From contig DASUUV010000030.1 of the NCBI GenBank assembly GCA_036373895.1, positions 3,110-67,109 of the forward strand: a stretch of DNA of 64,000 nt, written 5' to 3'. The notes under the pieces are model-generated. The model worked only from the letters and a program-made list of their open reading frames with translations, was not told the DNA's origin and searched no databases. Made by a program: the position numbers and the translations under genes. Source of the stretch: Nitrososphaera sp036373895 (GTDB lineage: Archaea > Thermoproteota > Nitrososphaeria > Nitrososphaerales > Nitrososphaeraceae). Shown here in pieces: positions 1 through 7,981 of this stretch. Each line of letters starts with the position of its first letter. Within the stretch, counting starts at the first letter, position 1.

Positions 1-753
1 AGAGAGCTCAAGTCGCTATTTTGTAGCTCGCTTAGATCGAATCATATCAAGAACAATGATCTTATACCAACGTCCGAAATAAGGATAGTTGAAGAGGCGC
101 ACTGCCGCAGCTTTGACCTCTTGATCGCAGCAGTCACCAAGGAGGAACCTGATGATATACATGACTATGGTCAGTACAACAACATCCTTGTACGAACACA
201 GCTGCTTAAACAATTTGCTCGCCATGAAAAATGCAGAATAGATAGCATCCGATTTTATCCTGTCGAAATCAAGTCAGACGATGACGTATTAGACGAGCGT
301 CTGCCAAAGCAGATAATAGACGCAATATTGGCCTTTGGGCTGTCTATACTGGTGCTTGACAAGAACCATTCAAAACTAGCCCGCGGTCTTGGCAAATTCT
401 TGCCAACTACTCTGATCTGCTATACGGGCATCGATGACCACTTCGAAGTGGTAACAAGGTTTGATCATCTTATTTCAAGCGGTGTTCTCAACCTTAAAAA
501 GACCATCTTGGCTAAGGCACTGGAGGGCAGTAATACTGGCAGTAAAGCCTATAGCCGCCTTGTCGCGCTAGAGCGCATATTTCAAAAAATCATCTTCAAT
601 CAGCTCTATTTTGAGAATCTTGGCATGACTGAACCAGAATTAGAATTTTTACAAATGATAACAGGTATTAGGCCGCCGCCGTCCCAAGAAATGAAAAAAT
701 TATCAAAGCTAATAAAAGAAACAGCAAATGCAAAGATGACAGATTATATGTAG
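1..753 (+). CDS. Hypothetical protein, 5' end outside the window
   Basis: Reading frame 1 is open from the first base to a TAG at 751-753, giving at least 250 residues. The first in-frame start codon I see is a TTG at 121, but the frame is open for 40 codons before it, so the true start probably lies left of the window. The sequence is mixed hydrophobic and charged with a basic C terminus and no signal peptide or membrane segment. I recognise no domain. About 105 bp separates it from the next small gene. Confidence 0.55.
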   Translation, partial: RELKSLFCSSLRSNHIKNNDLIPTSEIRIVEEAHCRSFDLLIAAVTKEEPDDIHDYGQYNNILVRTQLLKQFARHEKCRIDSIRFYPVEIKSDDDVLDERLPKQIIDAILAFGLSILVLDKNHSKLARGLGKFLPTTLICYTGIDDHFEVVTRFDHLISSGVLNLKKTILAKALEGSNTGSKAYSRLVALERIFQKIIFNQLYFENLGMTEPELEFLQMITGIRPPPSQEMKKLSKLIKETANAKMTDYM

Positions 754-858
754 TCTTAATTTTACAACCATTCCATTTAACTATAATTAGTCTTTAATTA
801 GGTCTTAGAGTACATTCATACCATCTGTTATTATTTGATGTGTTTGACTATTACTCAA

Positions 859-1008
859 ATGAGTCTTCTAATAGAAGAGGAAGAACGAATAGAGGGAGTG
901 CCGGTGTGCGGTGCAAACCTGTCGTCACCAGTAGTCGACGCTGCGTACTACATTGATGAAATCCACTACAGTGTAGGAAACAGGATGTACATTGAGAATG
1001 CAGACTAG
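859..1008 (+). CDS. Small hypothetical protein (49 aa)
   Basis: An ATG-initiated frame of 49 codons starting MSLLIEEEERIEGVPVCGAN and ending YIENAD. A TATA-like run (TTATTATTT at 828-836) lies about 25 bp before the ATG, which suits a leaderless archaeal transcript. Its last codons overlap the start of the next small gene by 11 nt in another frame, as in translationally coupled pairs. No family recognised. The main alternative is a chance frame. Confidence 0.4.
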   Translation: MSLLIEEEERIEGVPVCGANLSSPVVDAAYYIDEIHYSVGNRMYIENAD

Positions 1009-1270
1009 AAAGAACAACCCCCAAGTTCCTGACATAGATGAAGAGCGGGATATAGAGTTAGAGAACATAATAGGAAACCTGATGATAGCGCAATATCAAG
1101 TTGATAAGTTGCGCTCTAGGCTGAGCGAGCGTGTCGGAGGATACGGCTCTGCGGGCAACAAAAAGGCGTCTGCACACATTTTCAAACACAACGAAAAATG
1201 GTATAAGGTGACAATTCGAGTCGATGAGATGGCAATAAGCCAGCGCGAGATGTCTGACGATATCAAATAA
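998..1270 (+). CDS. Small hypothetical protein (90 aa)
   Basis: I choose the ATG at 998 over an in-frame TTG at 992; the protein starts MQTRKNNPQVPDIDEERDIE. The first half is acidic and helical, followed by a Gly/Ser turn and a basic, beta-like C-terminal half (FKHNEKWYKVTIRVDEMAIS). It contains no cysteine and no membrane segment. It overlaps the preceding 49-residue frame by 11 nt, suggesting a two-gene unit. Function unknown. Confidence 0.55.
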   Translation: MQTRKNNPQVPDIDEERDIELENIIGNLMIAQYQVDKLRSRLSERVGGYGSAGNKKASAHIFKHNEKWYKVTIRVDEMAISQREMSDDIK

Positions 1271-1301
1271 CACGCGACCACCAGCGCACCAAATTTTTTT
1301 C

Positions 1302-1634
1302 TTAAAATGGGAGCACGATCCCTGAATTGTCGCGTGAATAGTGTATAAAATTCAGCGGCACCTGTAGCTTTATGCCACCGCGTTCCACAATGACTTCGAT
1401 TTCATCAAGTGAATCTGATGCTTCGGTACCCTCTAGTTTCTTTATGATTACATGAATTGATTCATGAGAAATGAGGGGCTCCATGAAAGGCTCTGCGATC
1501 TTGAGGAAGTTGTTAATACCTGCCTTTGCTTCTTGCTCGGACTGTACAATTAGCATAGTCTGGTCATGATATGTAAAATATCCCACTATTGAACCGTCAA
1601 TAGAACAAGCAAATGCAAAATCGTTTATCCCCAT
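1302..1634 (-). CDS. Hypothetical protein (110 aa)
   Basis: ATG-initiated protein of 110 residues with a regular alternation of beta strands (DFAFACSIDGSIVGYFTYHD) and one amphipathic helix in the middle. It could be a small sensor-like or roadblock-like fold, but no diagnostic motif is visible, so I leave the function open. It reads leftwards, as does the coiled-coil gene upstream of it (41 nt gap), so the two may be co-transcribed. Confidence 0.6.
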   Translation of the reverse strand: MGINDFAFACSIDGSIVGYFTYHDQTMLIVQSEQEAKAGINNFLKIAEPFMEPLISHESIHVIIKKLEGTEASDSLDEIEVIVERGGIKLQVPLNFIHYSRDNSGIVLPF

Positions 1635-1675
1635 GTTATGATCTATTTAGCTACTTGCACGTCGAGCAAATCAAA

Positions 1676-2506
1676 TTAATCTTTATCACCATAAAGAAGC
1701 TTCAATTCTTCAAAGCTAAGCTTTGATCCTGCTTGCAGCTTTTTCTTTGCTTCTTCTTTTACTTTGAATAGGGCGTCACTTTGCTCGACATAGCCGTATT
1801 CCTTTCTCTGCTTTCGCCTCATCTCAGACATTGAATCAAGCCGTGCATTGATTGCATCGAACTGCTTTGCGATGCTGTCGTACCTTGTGAGGTAAGATTG
1901 ATGCGCTGAGGTTAGCTTCCTTTTTGAATCATATAAGTTATCTAGTGCGATATTTATCTTAGATATCTTGCTCCGAAGCGAGTTGCGCTCCTCATTTAGC
2001 TGCTTTATGACATTATTGATGTTAGCAGATTCCTGAGTCAGCTGGGAGAATTGCTCTCTTATGGTACGCGTAGCCTTGATTGCGTCTAATTTCATCGTGG
2101 CGTCCCTTATCCGAGATAAAATCTCGTTCTTTTCACGTTCGCTCTTGTAGTCCTTGGCATCGATTATATCTTGATTCTTTTGCACTATGGCCTGCAAATC
2201 CTCTTCCTTTTCTGAAGGAAGTCGAGCCTCCATTATAGAAAGAAAGTTCCTTGATTGTGATAATTTTTCACTCACGGACAATAGCTCAGAATTACGACTA
2301 TCTACTTCAGAGCGTATCTGCTTTAGCCTCTCGGTGTGAGCATCAAAAAGACTTCTCTGCTCCTTGATGCTATTACCTATTGAGCGGAATTGGTTCCTGT
2401 CAATGTCAATAATCTTGTCCGACAGCTCTTTGAGTTCGCTGGTAAGCTGGCGCTTCTGCGTAACAAGATCATTCCACCCAAGAGACTCCAAATCTTTCTC
2501 CGACAA
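1676..2506 (-). CDS. Archaeal coiled-coil protein
   Basis: 276 residues, almost entirely heptad-patterned and rich in Glu, Lys, Ser, Gln and Leu from about residue 10 to 240 (for example LTSELKELSDKIIDIDRNQF), ending in a short acidic tail. It starts with TTG (MSEKDLESLGWND). The length and low-complexity helical character resemble the uncharacterised archaeal coiled-coil proteins grouped as COG1340; a structural role is inferred. No membrane segment, nuclease or ATPase motif is seen. Confidence 0.7.
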   Translation of the reverse strand: MSEKDLESLGWNDLVTQKRQLTSELKELSDKIIDIDRNQFRSIGNSIKEQRSLFDAHTERLKQIRSEVDSRNSELLSVSEKLSQSRNFLSIMEARLPSEKEEDLQAIVQKNQDIIDAKDYKSEREKNEILSRIRDATMKLDAIKATRTIREQFSQLTQESANINNVIKQLNEERNSLRSKISKINIALDNLYDSKRKLTSAHQSYLTRYDSIAKQFDAINARLDSMSEMRRKQRKEYGYVEQSDALFKVKEEAKKKLQAGSKLSFEELKLLYGDKD

Positions 2507-3059
2507 TCGAATATGGCTTAAAGCAGATGATATAAAAATATAGCAGGTATAAAGATAGCATAGGATATGATTGGCTCAACCAGCGTGTCTGCAACATAAC
2601 AAAGAGATTAGAAAGATTAGCTGGTAATGTACGAAGTAAAATGTCCGAAATTTATGCAGTAGAGACCAGTAGTGCTCTGCTTATATTCCTGAAATAATTG
2701 ATCGAAGGATGAAGGAGTCTTACCGTAAATAGAGATACACAATCATAAGCGCCTACCATTGATTTTACTTCACTAGAATCCTCCAAAAGAGGAGATTGGG
2801 AATTTGGCAGCTCGAATAACTCTCTAATATTCTGTTTGCAATTGAGTTATTAATGTACTAAAACGAGCAAGAGTCAGAGCAGAGCCAAAAGGACTATCTT
2901 GACCATCAACATGAACAAGGATGTAATGAAGCATGACTAGGACGGCGGGCACAAGCTTGCTTCCGAGGTGCTTTTTTGTGTTCTGAATTGTGTCCTTATA
3001 TGCCCCCTCCCCCTCCAGTGCACTATCCATTATATAGTTCCATTAAAAACTACTATACA
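2507..3059. other. Intergenic region before radA
   Basis: About 550 bp between the coiled-coil gene and radA. A 68-codon frame on the minus strand (2824-3030) is protein-like in composition, but its start lies on the radA promoter and no family is recognised, so I do not call it. The Pro-rich plus-strand extension in frame with radA (2976-3059) is not supported because the radA TATA box lies inside it. No tRNA-like fold found. Confidence 0.5.
3029..3037 (+). promoter_or_regulatory. Probable radA TATA box
   Basis: TTATATAGT centred about 27 bp before the radA ATG at 3060. This is the spacing expected of an archaeal promoter producing a leaderless or nearly leaderless mRNA, and it supports the downstream ATG over the longer upstream frame. 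Confidence 0.55.
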
Positions 3060-4085
3060 ATGACAAATGTGTCAAGAAATGTAGCAGAATTAGAGATAGG
3101 AGATATTGAAGGTATTGGGCCAACTACAGCTCGCAAGATGAAGGAAGCAGGAATAAGTTCAGTTATGGAGCTGGCGACAGCAATACCAGAGGAGCTCGCT
3201 ACAGATTTGGGCGGCTCAAAAGAAACAGCTGCTACCTTCATCATGGCAGCGCAAAAGCTGCTAAGGGAGAGCGGCATACTTGACAATGAATTTACTACTG
3301 CAGATGTTGAGCTTGAAAAGAGAAAGTCTCTTTTGCGTTGCAGTACTGGAGCAAAATCCCTTGACGAATTGCTACTTGGCGGCATTGAGACTCAAGCAAT
3401 TACAGAGTTTTACGGTGAATTTGGAAGCGGCAAATCACAGATATGCCATACCTTATGCGTCACTGCCCAGCTGCCGATAGAACAAGGCGGACTTGGCAGC
3501 GGAACCATATTGATTGACACTGAAGGAACATTTAGACCGGAAAGAGTCGATCAAATAGCAAGAGCAAGAGGTCGGGACCCAAGTGAAATACTGAAGAGGG
3601 TAGCAATATGCAAGGCTTATAACAGCAGCCATCTTGAGCTAATAGTCAAGTCGATGGGCAAATACATCGATGACTTTAAGGCCAAAATGATAATAATTGA
3701 TAGCATCATTTCGCTCCACCGCGCTGAGTTTGCTGGCCGAGGCACCCTAGCGGATAGGCAGCAGCGCCTCAACAGTATCATGCACAAGCTGGTGAAGATC
3801 GCTGAGATTTACAATGTGGCAATCATTGTTACAAACCAAGTTCAGTCTACGCCAGACACATTCTTTGGAGACCCAACCAAACCAGCAGGCGGAAACGTAA
3901 TCGGACATGCATCAACATACAGGATATACCTGCGCAAGGCCGGCAATGACAGAATAGCCAAGATAATCGACTCGCCATACCACCCATACTCTGACGTCAG
4001 ATTCACTGTGAATGAAAAGGGCATTGACGATATCGACTCAGAAGTGCCAAAGAAAAGGACAGCAAGAGAAAAAGAGGACGACTAG
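3060..4085 (+). CDS. radA: DNA repair and recombination protein RadA
   Basis: Archaeal RecA/Rad51 recombinase, 341 residues, which forms filaments on single-stranded DNA and catalyses strand exchange. The N-terminal helix-hairpin-helix domain is visible at residues 12-60 (IEGIGPTTARKMKEAGI). The Walker A motif GEFGSGKSQ is at 119-127 and a Walker B-type strand reads KMIIIDSII. The C-terminal L2 region and PAGGNVIGHASTYRIYLRK are typical of RadA/Rad51. The ATG at 3060 fits family length and the TATA spacing. It converges on trpD with one base between stop codons. Confidence 0.96.
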   Translation: MTNVSRNVAELEIGDIEGIGPTTARKMKEAGISSVMELATAIPEELATDLGGSKETAATFIMAAQKLLRESGILDNEFTTADVELEKRKSLLRCSTGAKSLDELLLGGIETQAITEFYGEFGSGKSQICHTLCVTAQLPIEQGGLGSGTILIDTEGTFRPERVDQIARARGRDPSEILKRVAICKAYNSSHLELIVKSMGKYIDDFKAKMIIIDSIISLHRAEFAGRGTLADRQQRLNSIMHKLVKIAEIYNVAIIVTNQVQSTPDTFFGDPTKPAGGNVIGHASTYRIYLRKAGNDRIAKIIDSPYHPYSDVRFTVNEKGIDDIDSEVPKKRTAREKEDD

Positions 4086-4086
4086 A

Positions 4087-5166
4087 TCAGAGAAGAGAAA
4101 ACTTCTTCTCTGCCTCTTTTAATTTTTCCAAATCTCCGCAGTATCTTATCATCTGCGACAACTTATCCCTCGCTTTACCGCTTTTTATGGCATCCCTTGC
4201 ATATTCCACACCTTCTTTAAGATTTGATGCATTTTTGCTCACTACAAGCGCGGCAGCAGCATTGAGAACCACAATATCCCTTTTTTCTCTGCTGCCCTTT
4301 CCATAGATTGCCTGCAGAGTGCTCATGACCGAATCTATTTTTGAATTCACTACCAATTCCTCTGGCTTAGCTACTTCCATCCCGACTGCGTTAGGATGAA
4401 GGCGTATCCTTCTTGTTGTCTGATTTTCACTTGAAATCCAATAGATGTCATTTTGGCAAGTATTTGAAAGCTCGTCAAAACCATCATGCGCATAAACTAT
4501 CATGGCTTCGCTGATATATCCAGCGCATACTTCAGAGAAAACCTGTAGAAGTTGTGGCTCAAAGACTCCAATGAGTTGACCATATATATTGGTACAAGGG
4601 TTGCTCAGGGGTCCGATCTTGTTAAAGACTGTCCTAATCCCAATAGTCTTTCTTACCGAGGCTACGTTCTTCATTGATGGGTGGAATAGTGGCGCAAAGA
4701 GAAATCCTATACCAATGTTCTCGATGCAGGATTGAACTTTTGACGGTGGGGATTTCAGATCGAGGCCAACGTACTCAAGAAAGTCAGCACTACCGCAGAA
4801 GCTAGAAGCTGACCTGTTACCGTGCTTGGCCACTTTGGCAGAGGCTGCAGATGCTACTATACATGCTGCGGTGCTGATGTTAAATGACTTTCTTGAGTCA
4901 CCGCCTGTTCCACAGGTATCAATGAGAGGTCCGCTGACTTGAGGCGTTATCCTAGTCGCATGGTTTCTCAACGAAACAAGAATTGATCTAAGCTCGTCAG
5001 GCGTCTCCCCTTTCATTGCAAGAGCGACAAGAAAAGCCGCAACAGCCGTGTCAGGGACCAGTGCAGCAAGGATTGCATCAAGGGCATTAGTGATTTCTGC
5101 AGCTGACAAGTCTATCTTTGCGACCAGCTTTTTTATCTCAGGTCGCAAATCAGTCGATGGGGTCAT
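4087..5166 (-). CDS. trpD: Anthranilate phosphoribosyltransferase
   Basis: Transfers the phosphoribosyl group of PRPP to anthranilate, the second step of tryptophan synthesis. The signature GTGGDSRKSFNIST (PRPP and magnesium binding) is present, with KHGNRSASSFCGSADFLE and IGPLSNPC further on. 359 residues, slightly longer than the usual 330-350. Its ATG overlaps the stop codon of trpG in an ATGA arrangement, so the two are translationally coupled. The anthranilate synthase large subunit trpE lies some 41 kb away at 46.7-48.1 kb. Confidence 0.95.
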   Translation of the reverse strand: MTPSTDLRPEIKKLVAKIDLSAAEITNALDAILAALVPDTAVAAFLVALAMKGETPDELRSILVSLRNHATRITPQVSGPLIDTCGTGGDSRKSFNISTAACIVASAASAKVAKHGNRSASSFCGSADFLEYVGLDLKSPPSKVQSCIENIGIGFLFAPLFHPSMKNVASVRKTIGIRTVFNKIGPLSNPCTNIYGQLIGVFEPQLLQVFSEVCAGYISEAMIVYAHDGFDELSNTCQNDIYWISSENQTTRRIRLHPNAVGMEVAKPEELVVNSKIDSVMSTLQAIYGKGSREKRDIVVLNAAAALVVSKNASNLKEGVEYARDAIKSGKARDKLSQMIRYCGDLEKLKEAEKKFSLL

Positions 5167-5750
5167 TTTTTCACCATAGATATAAAGTTCAAGAGCATCC
5201 TTCGGCCTTCACCTGTAAGGACAGACTCAGGGTGAAACTGAACCCCTTCCATAAGGTAATGCCTATGTCTGATGCCCATTATCTCGCCATCATCCATTGC
5301 TCTTGCAGTCACTTCAAGGCATGATGGAAGGGTATTCTGATCAGCTACAAGTGAATGATAGCGGGTCGCCTTGAATGGGTTTGCAATGTCTTCAAAGAGC
5401 CTGTCGGCTGTATATTGTATGAGGCTTGTCTTACCATGCCTGATTTTCTTAGCATTTATGACTTTGCCACCAAAAGCATGTACGATGCCTTGATGTCCAA
5501 GGCAGACTCCTAATATGGGGATCCTATGCCCTACTTCCCTGATGACATCTGTGCACACACCAAAGTATTTGCGGTCTGCTGGATGACCGGGACCGGGAGA
5601 TATGACTATTGCATCAGGATCCATTTTCACAATATCTTCTAATGTTATCCTATCATTTCTTAAAACCGCAGGTTCTGTTCGTAGTTCTCCCAGTAGCTGG
5701 GCGAGATTGTATACAAAAGAGTCATAATTGTCGATAACGAGTATCTTCAT
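5163..5750 (-). CDS. trpG: Anthranilate synthase component II (glutamine amidotransferase)
   Basis: Provides ammonia from glutamine to TrpE. Class I amidotransferase features: N-terminal MKILVIDNYDSFVYNLAQLL, the oxyanion strand SPGPGHP, the nucleophile motif LGVCLGHQ and the catalytic GVQFHPES near the C terminus. 195 residues from the ATG at 5750. A strong Shine-Dalgarno GGAGGTG sits six bases before that ATG and decides it over an in-frame GTG at 5759, which lies inside the Shine-Dalgarno itself. It is the first gene of a trpG-trpD pair. Confidence 0.95.
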   Translation of the reverse strand: MKILVIDNYDSFVYNLAQLLGELRTEPAVLRNDRITLEDIVKMDPDAIVISPGPGHPADRKYFGVCTDVIREVGHRIPILGVCLGHQGIVHAFGGKVINAKKIRHGKTSLIQYTADRLFEDIANPFKATRYHSLVADQNTLPSCLEVTARAMDDGEIMGIRHRHYLMEGVQFHPESVLTGEGRRMLLNFISMVKK

Positions 5751-5907
5751 CCAAAACACCTCCCTGAGGCTAAAGAATCATTTAGTACAAAACCGTTATA
5801 GGTGCCAAAATCGACCGCCTCTTTGCATAGTCTCCATAACTGTGGGGACTTTTACCGTATTTAAGTTTACTGCATCGCTCAAAAATCGGCTAAAGGATTC
5901 AGGAATC

Positions 5908-5920
5908 TATATAATATATA
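5908..5920 (+). promoter_or_regulatory. Probable gap TATA box
   Basis: TATATAATATATA about 35-45 bp upstream of the gap start codons, in the intergenic region that also serves the divergent trpG. It is the strongest TATA-like run there. Confidence 0.5.
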
Positions 5921-5951
5921 CAAACTATTTGAATGTCATAATAAATCTCGA

Positions 5952-7007
5952 GTGATTGTTTTGGTTAGGGTCTTCATTAATGGCTATGGAAATATAGGGC
6001 GCCGTCTTGCAAGCGCACTAGGAGTCGACAAAGAGATCCAGTTAGTCGGCGTTGCGAAATATAGCATAGATGACAAACTGAAGGAGGCGCTCGAAAACCG
6101 TTATGATGTCTACGTGCCAAAGGAAGCGATCGGAAACTTCAAAGAACAAGGCTATAACGTGACAGGCTCAATTGAAGAGGCAGTCGAGCGATGCGATTTG
6201 GTGGTGGATGCGGCGAAGGAGGGAGTAGGGTACGACAATAAGAAGAGCTTCTATGAGCCTATGAACAGGCCTGCAATATTTCAGGGAGGAGAACAAAGGA
6301 ATGGCGAACGGGCAGTAGCGGATATGATCCACAACTCACGTGTCAACTATGACAAGGCTGCAGGCAAAACATATGTCATACAAGGCAGCTGTAATGTCTC
6401 CGGCATGGGGAGAGTCATGCAGCCACTAATTCAAAAGTTTGGCGATAGAATCAGGCGATTTGATATCGAACTTGTCAGAAGGTGGGCAGACCTTGAAGAC
6501 ACCAAGGCGGTCAAGGACTCAATTGAATGGGACAGGGATCCCCACCATCAAGATGATGTCAAGGACTTTATCCCCAACGCTAACCTATATGTAGATGCTT
6601 TCAAGGTACCGTCGAGGATGATGCACCTACACCAGATGTTTGTTCGGTTTAGCGATGGGGTGGTACCAACCAAAGATGAGATACTAGAATGCTTCCGGGA
6701 CGAGTTTGGAGTCGCAATTCTCAGCTCAGCCAAGGGTACCGGAGATGTTAGAAAAAAGGCCCTGGAGCTTGGATTTCCTCATGGTGACACTAACATGGTG
6801 CATATTCACCTAGATATCTTGAGAGTTCAAGATGACACGGTCAAAATAGCTTACTCTGACGACCAGACAGGCATGGTGATACCGGAGAACCATCTGCTTA
6901 TTCAATCGATGGTATTTAAGCGATCAAGAGATGAAGCACTTAGGAGAGCTGACAATCTATTTCAGATGAGCAAGAGGCGCGCGATATTAGAAGAGGAATT
7001 TAAATGA
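5952..7007 (+). CDS. gap: Type II glyceraldehyde-3-phosphate dehydrogenase
   Basis: Archaeal phosphorylating GAPDH, interconverting glyceraldehyde 3-phosphate and 1,3-bisphosphoglycerate; in autotrophic thaumarchaea it probably works in gluconeogenesis. N-terminal Rossmann motif VFINGYGNIGRRLASAL, then FQGGE and the catalytic cysteine in QGSCNVSGMGR, where other archaeal enzymes have SCNTTGL. 351 residues from GTG at 5952; an in-frame TTG at 5961 is a credible alternative. A GAAGAG/CTCTTC inverted repeat next to T-rich sequence follows at about 7030-7065 and may end transcription. Confidence 0.94.
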   Translation: MIVLVRVFINGYGNIGRRLASALGVDKEIQLVGVAKYSIDDKLKEALENRYDVYVPKEAIGNFKEQGYNVTGSIEEAVERCDLVVDAAKEGVGYDNKKSFYEPMNRPAIFQGGEQRNGERAVADMIHNSRVNYDKAAGKTYVIQGSCNVSGMGRVMQPLIQKFGDRIRRFDIELVRRWADLEDTKAVKDSIEWDRDPHHQDDVKDFIPNANLYVDAFKVPSRMMHLHQMFVRFSDGVVPTKDEILECFRDEFGVAILSSAKGTGDVRKKALELGFPHGDTNMVHIHLDILRVQDDTVKIAYSDDQTGMVIPENHLLIQSMVFKRSRDEALRRADNLFQMSKRRAILEEEFK

Positions 7008-7194
7008 GATTTTTGTCCAAGCTTTGAATTGTTTTTCTCCTCTTCACTAATTAGAGAAGAGTCATAAGATAAGGTTCTGTTGTATTATGAAAGTGTTATT
7101 AACCTATTCTGTGCAAATCATTCCAAAAAGTGGCAGACACAAAGACAGAACGGTTCAAATAGTGTTTTGATCCATAGCATGTTGATTAGCCTAA

Positions 7195-7320
7195 ATGCAA
7201 TCAAGTAAGGAGTGCGCCCTCTGTGCAACTATACTCCCCGCGGAGAGTGAGATTAACATTTGCAACGAATGCATTAAATGTGCAGACTGCTGTGTCGGCC
7301 TTGAAAAATTGAAGGAATAA
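7195..7320 (+). CDS. Small zinc-binding-type protein (41 aa)
   Basis: A 41-codon frame from ATG 7195 to TAA 7320, below usual ORF cut-offs. It carries CALC, then CNEC, then CADCC: seven cysteines, six of them in three CxxC pairs, a pattern typical of small zinc ribbons. The pattern is hard to explain by chance. It ends 4 bp from the stop of the convergent HTH-CBS gene. Partner unknown; nucleic-acid or protein binding would be a guess. Confidence 0.65.
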   Translation: MQSSKECALCATILPAESEINICNECIKCADCCVGLEKLKE

Positions 7321-7324
7321 AAGG

Positions 7325-7879
7325 CTATTCAACCATTTTAAGTGTATCAGTTGTTGTCACAATGCCAATTACATTGCCCCTCTCGCTTACCAAGATACAC
7401 TTGGCAAATCTTACGAGTGGAACAAGGGCTTTGGCCGGCGTCGACACATCGACTATAGGAGGGGGCGGTTCCATCGCTTGGAAAACGTGCATATTCTTGA
7501 GATCCTTCTCATTTTTTTCTAGCATCACCTTGGCAAGTCCATCCTCTGTAAGTATGCCTACGACCTGGGAAGAGTAAAATACCGGGATCTGGCTTATTGA
7601 GTTGACACGCATAATATCTATTGCCTTGTGAAGCTTTTCGTCCTTTTGTACCGAAATTGGCCAGCGGCTGCAAATATCTCCAGCCTTCATAGAGCTGCGA
7701 CCTTCAAGTGAGCTTAGGACCTCAAAGATCCTACGAGCAGTTTCATAGCTCGGTTTGCATCTTCCAGATTCAATTTGATTTATCATAGACGTGCTGATTC
7801 CTGTCAAAGAGGCGAGCTTTCTCTGGGTTATTCCCAATCTTACTCTAGCCTGTTTGATGTATTCGAGCCTTGGTAGCAT
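7325..7879 (-). CDS. XRE-type helix-turn-helix regulator with two CBS domains
   Basis: 184 residues. An N-terminal XRE/Cro-type helix-turn-helix spans about 8-58 (ARVRLGITQRKLASLTGIST, then MINQIESGRCKPSYETARRI). Two CBS motifs follow at about 66-115 and 125-182 (ISQIPVFYSSQVVGILTEDG; VSERGNVIGIVTTTD). CBS pairs usually bind adenosyl nucleotides, so this is probably a transcription factor answering to an AMP/ATP-type ligand; the target is unknown. The palindrome GCTTATAAGC at about 7911-7920 lies in the divergent region shared with prf1 and could be a promoter or autoregulatory site. Confidence 0.88.
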   Translation of the reverse strand: MLPRLEYIKQARVRLGITQRKLASLTGISTSMINQIESGRCKPSYETARRIFEVLSSLEGRSSMKAGDICSRWPISVQKDEKLHKAIDIMRVNSISQIPVFYSSQVVGILTEDGLAKVMLEKNEKDLKNMHVFQAMEPPPPIVDVSTPAKALVPLVRFAKCILVSERGNVIGIVTTTDTLKMVE

Positions 7880-7939
7880 CTTTTCCGACCCCCTAGTTTC
7901 CTAATCCTCGCACTTATAAGCTACCTGAGGAGTTGAAGC

Positions 7940-7949
7940 CTTATATTAT
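7940..7949 (+). promoter_or_regulatory. Probable prf1 TATA box
   Basis: CTTATATTAT about 32 bp before the prf1 ATG at 7982, in the divergent region with the HTH-CBS gene. Confidence 0.45.
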
Positions 7950-7981
7950 GTGCGGACAAATTTTTGTTGTTACAATACTCA

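Noticed and set aside
2976..3059. N-terminal extension of RadA by 28 residues
   Set aside because: The extension is Pro-rich, covers the TATA box and is not needed; the ATG at 3060 fits family length.
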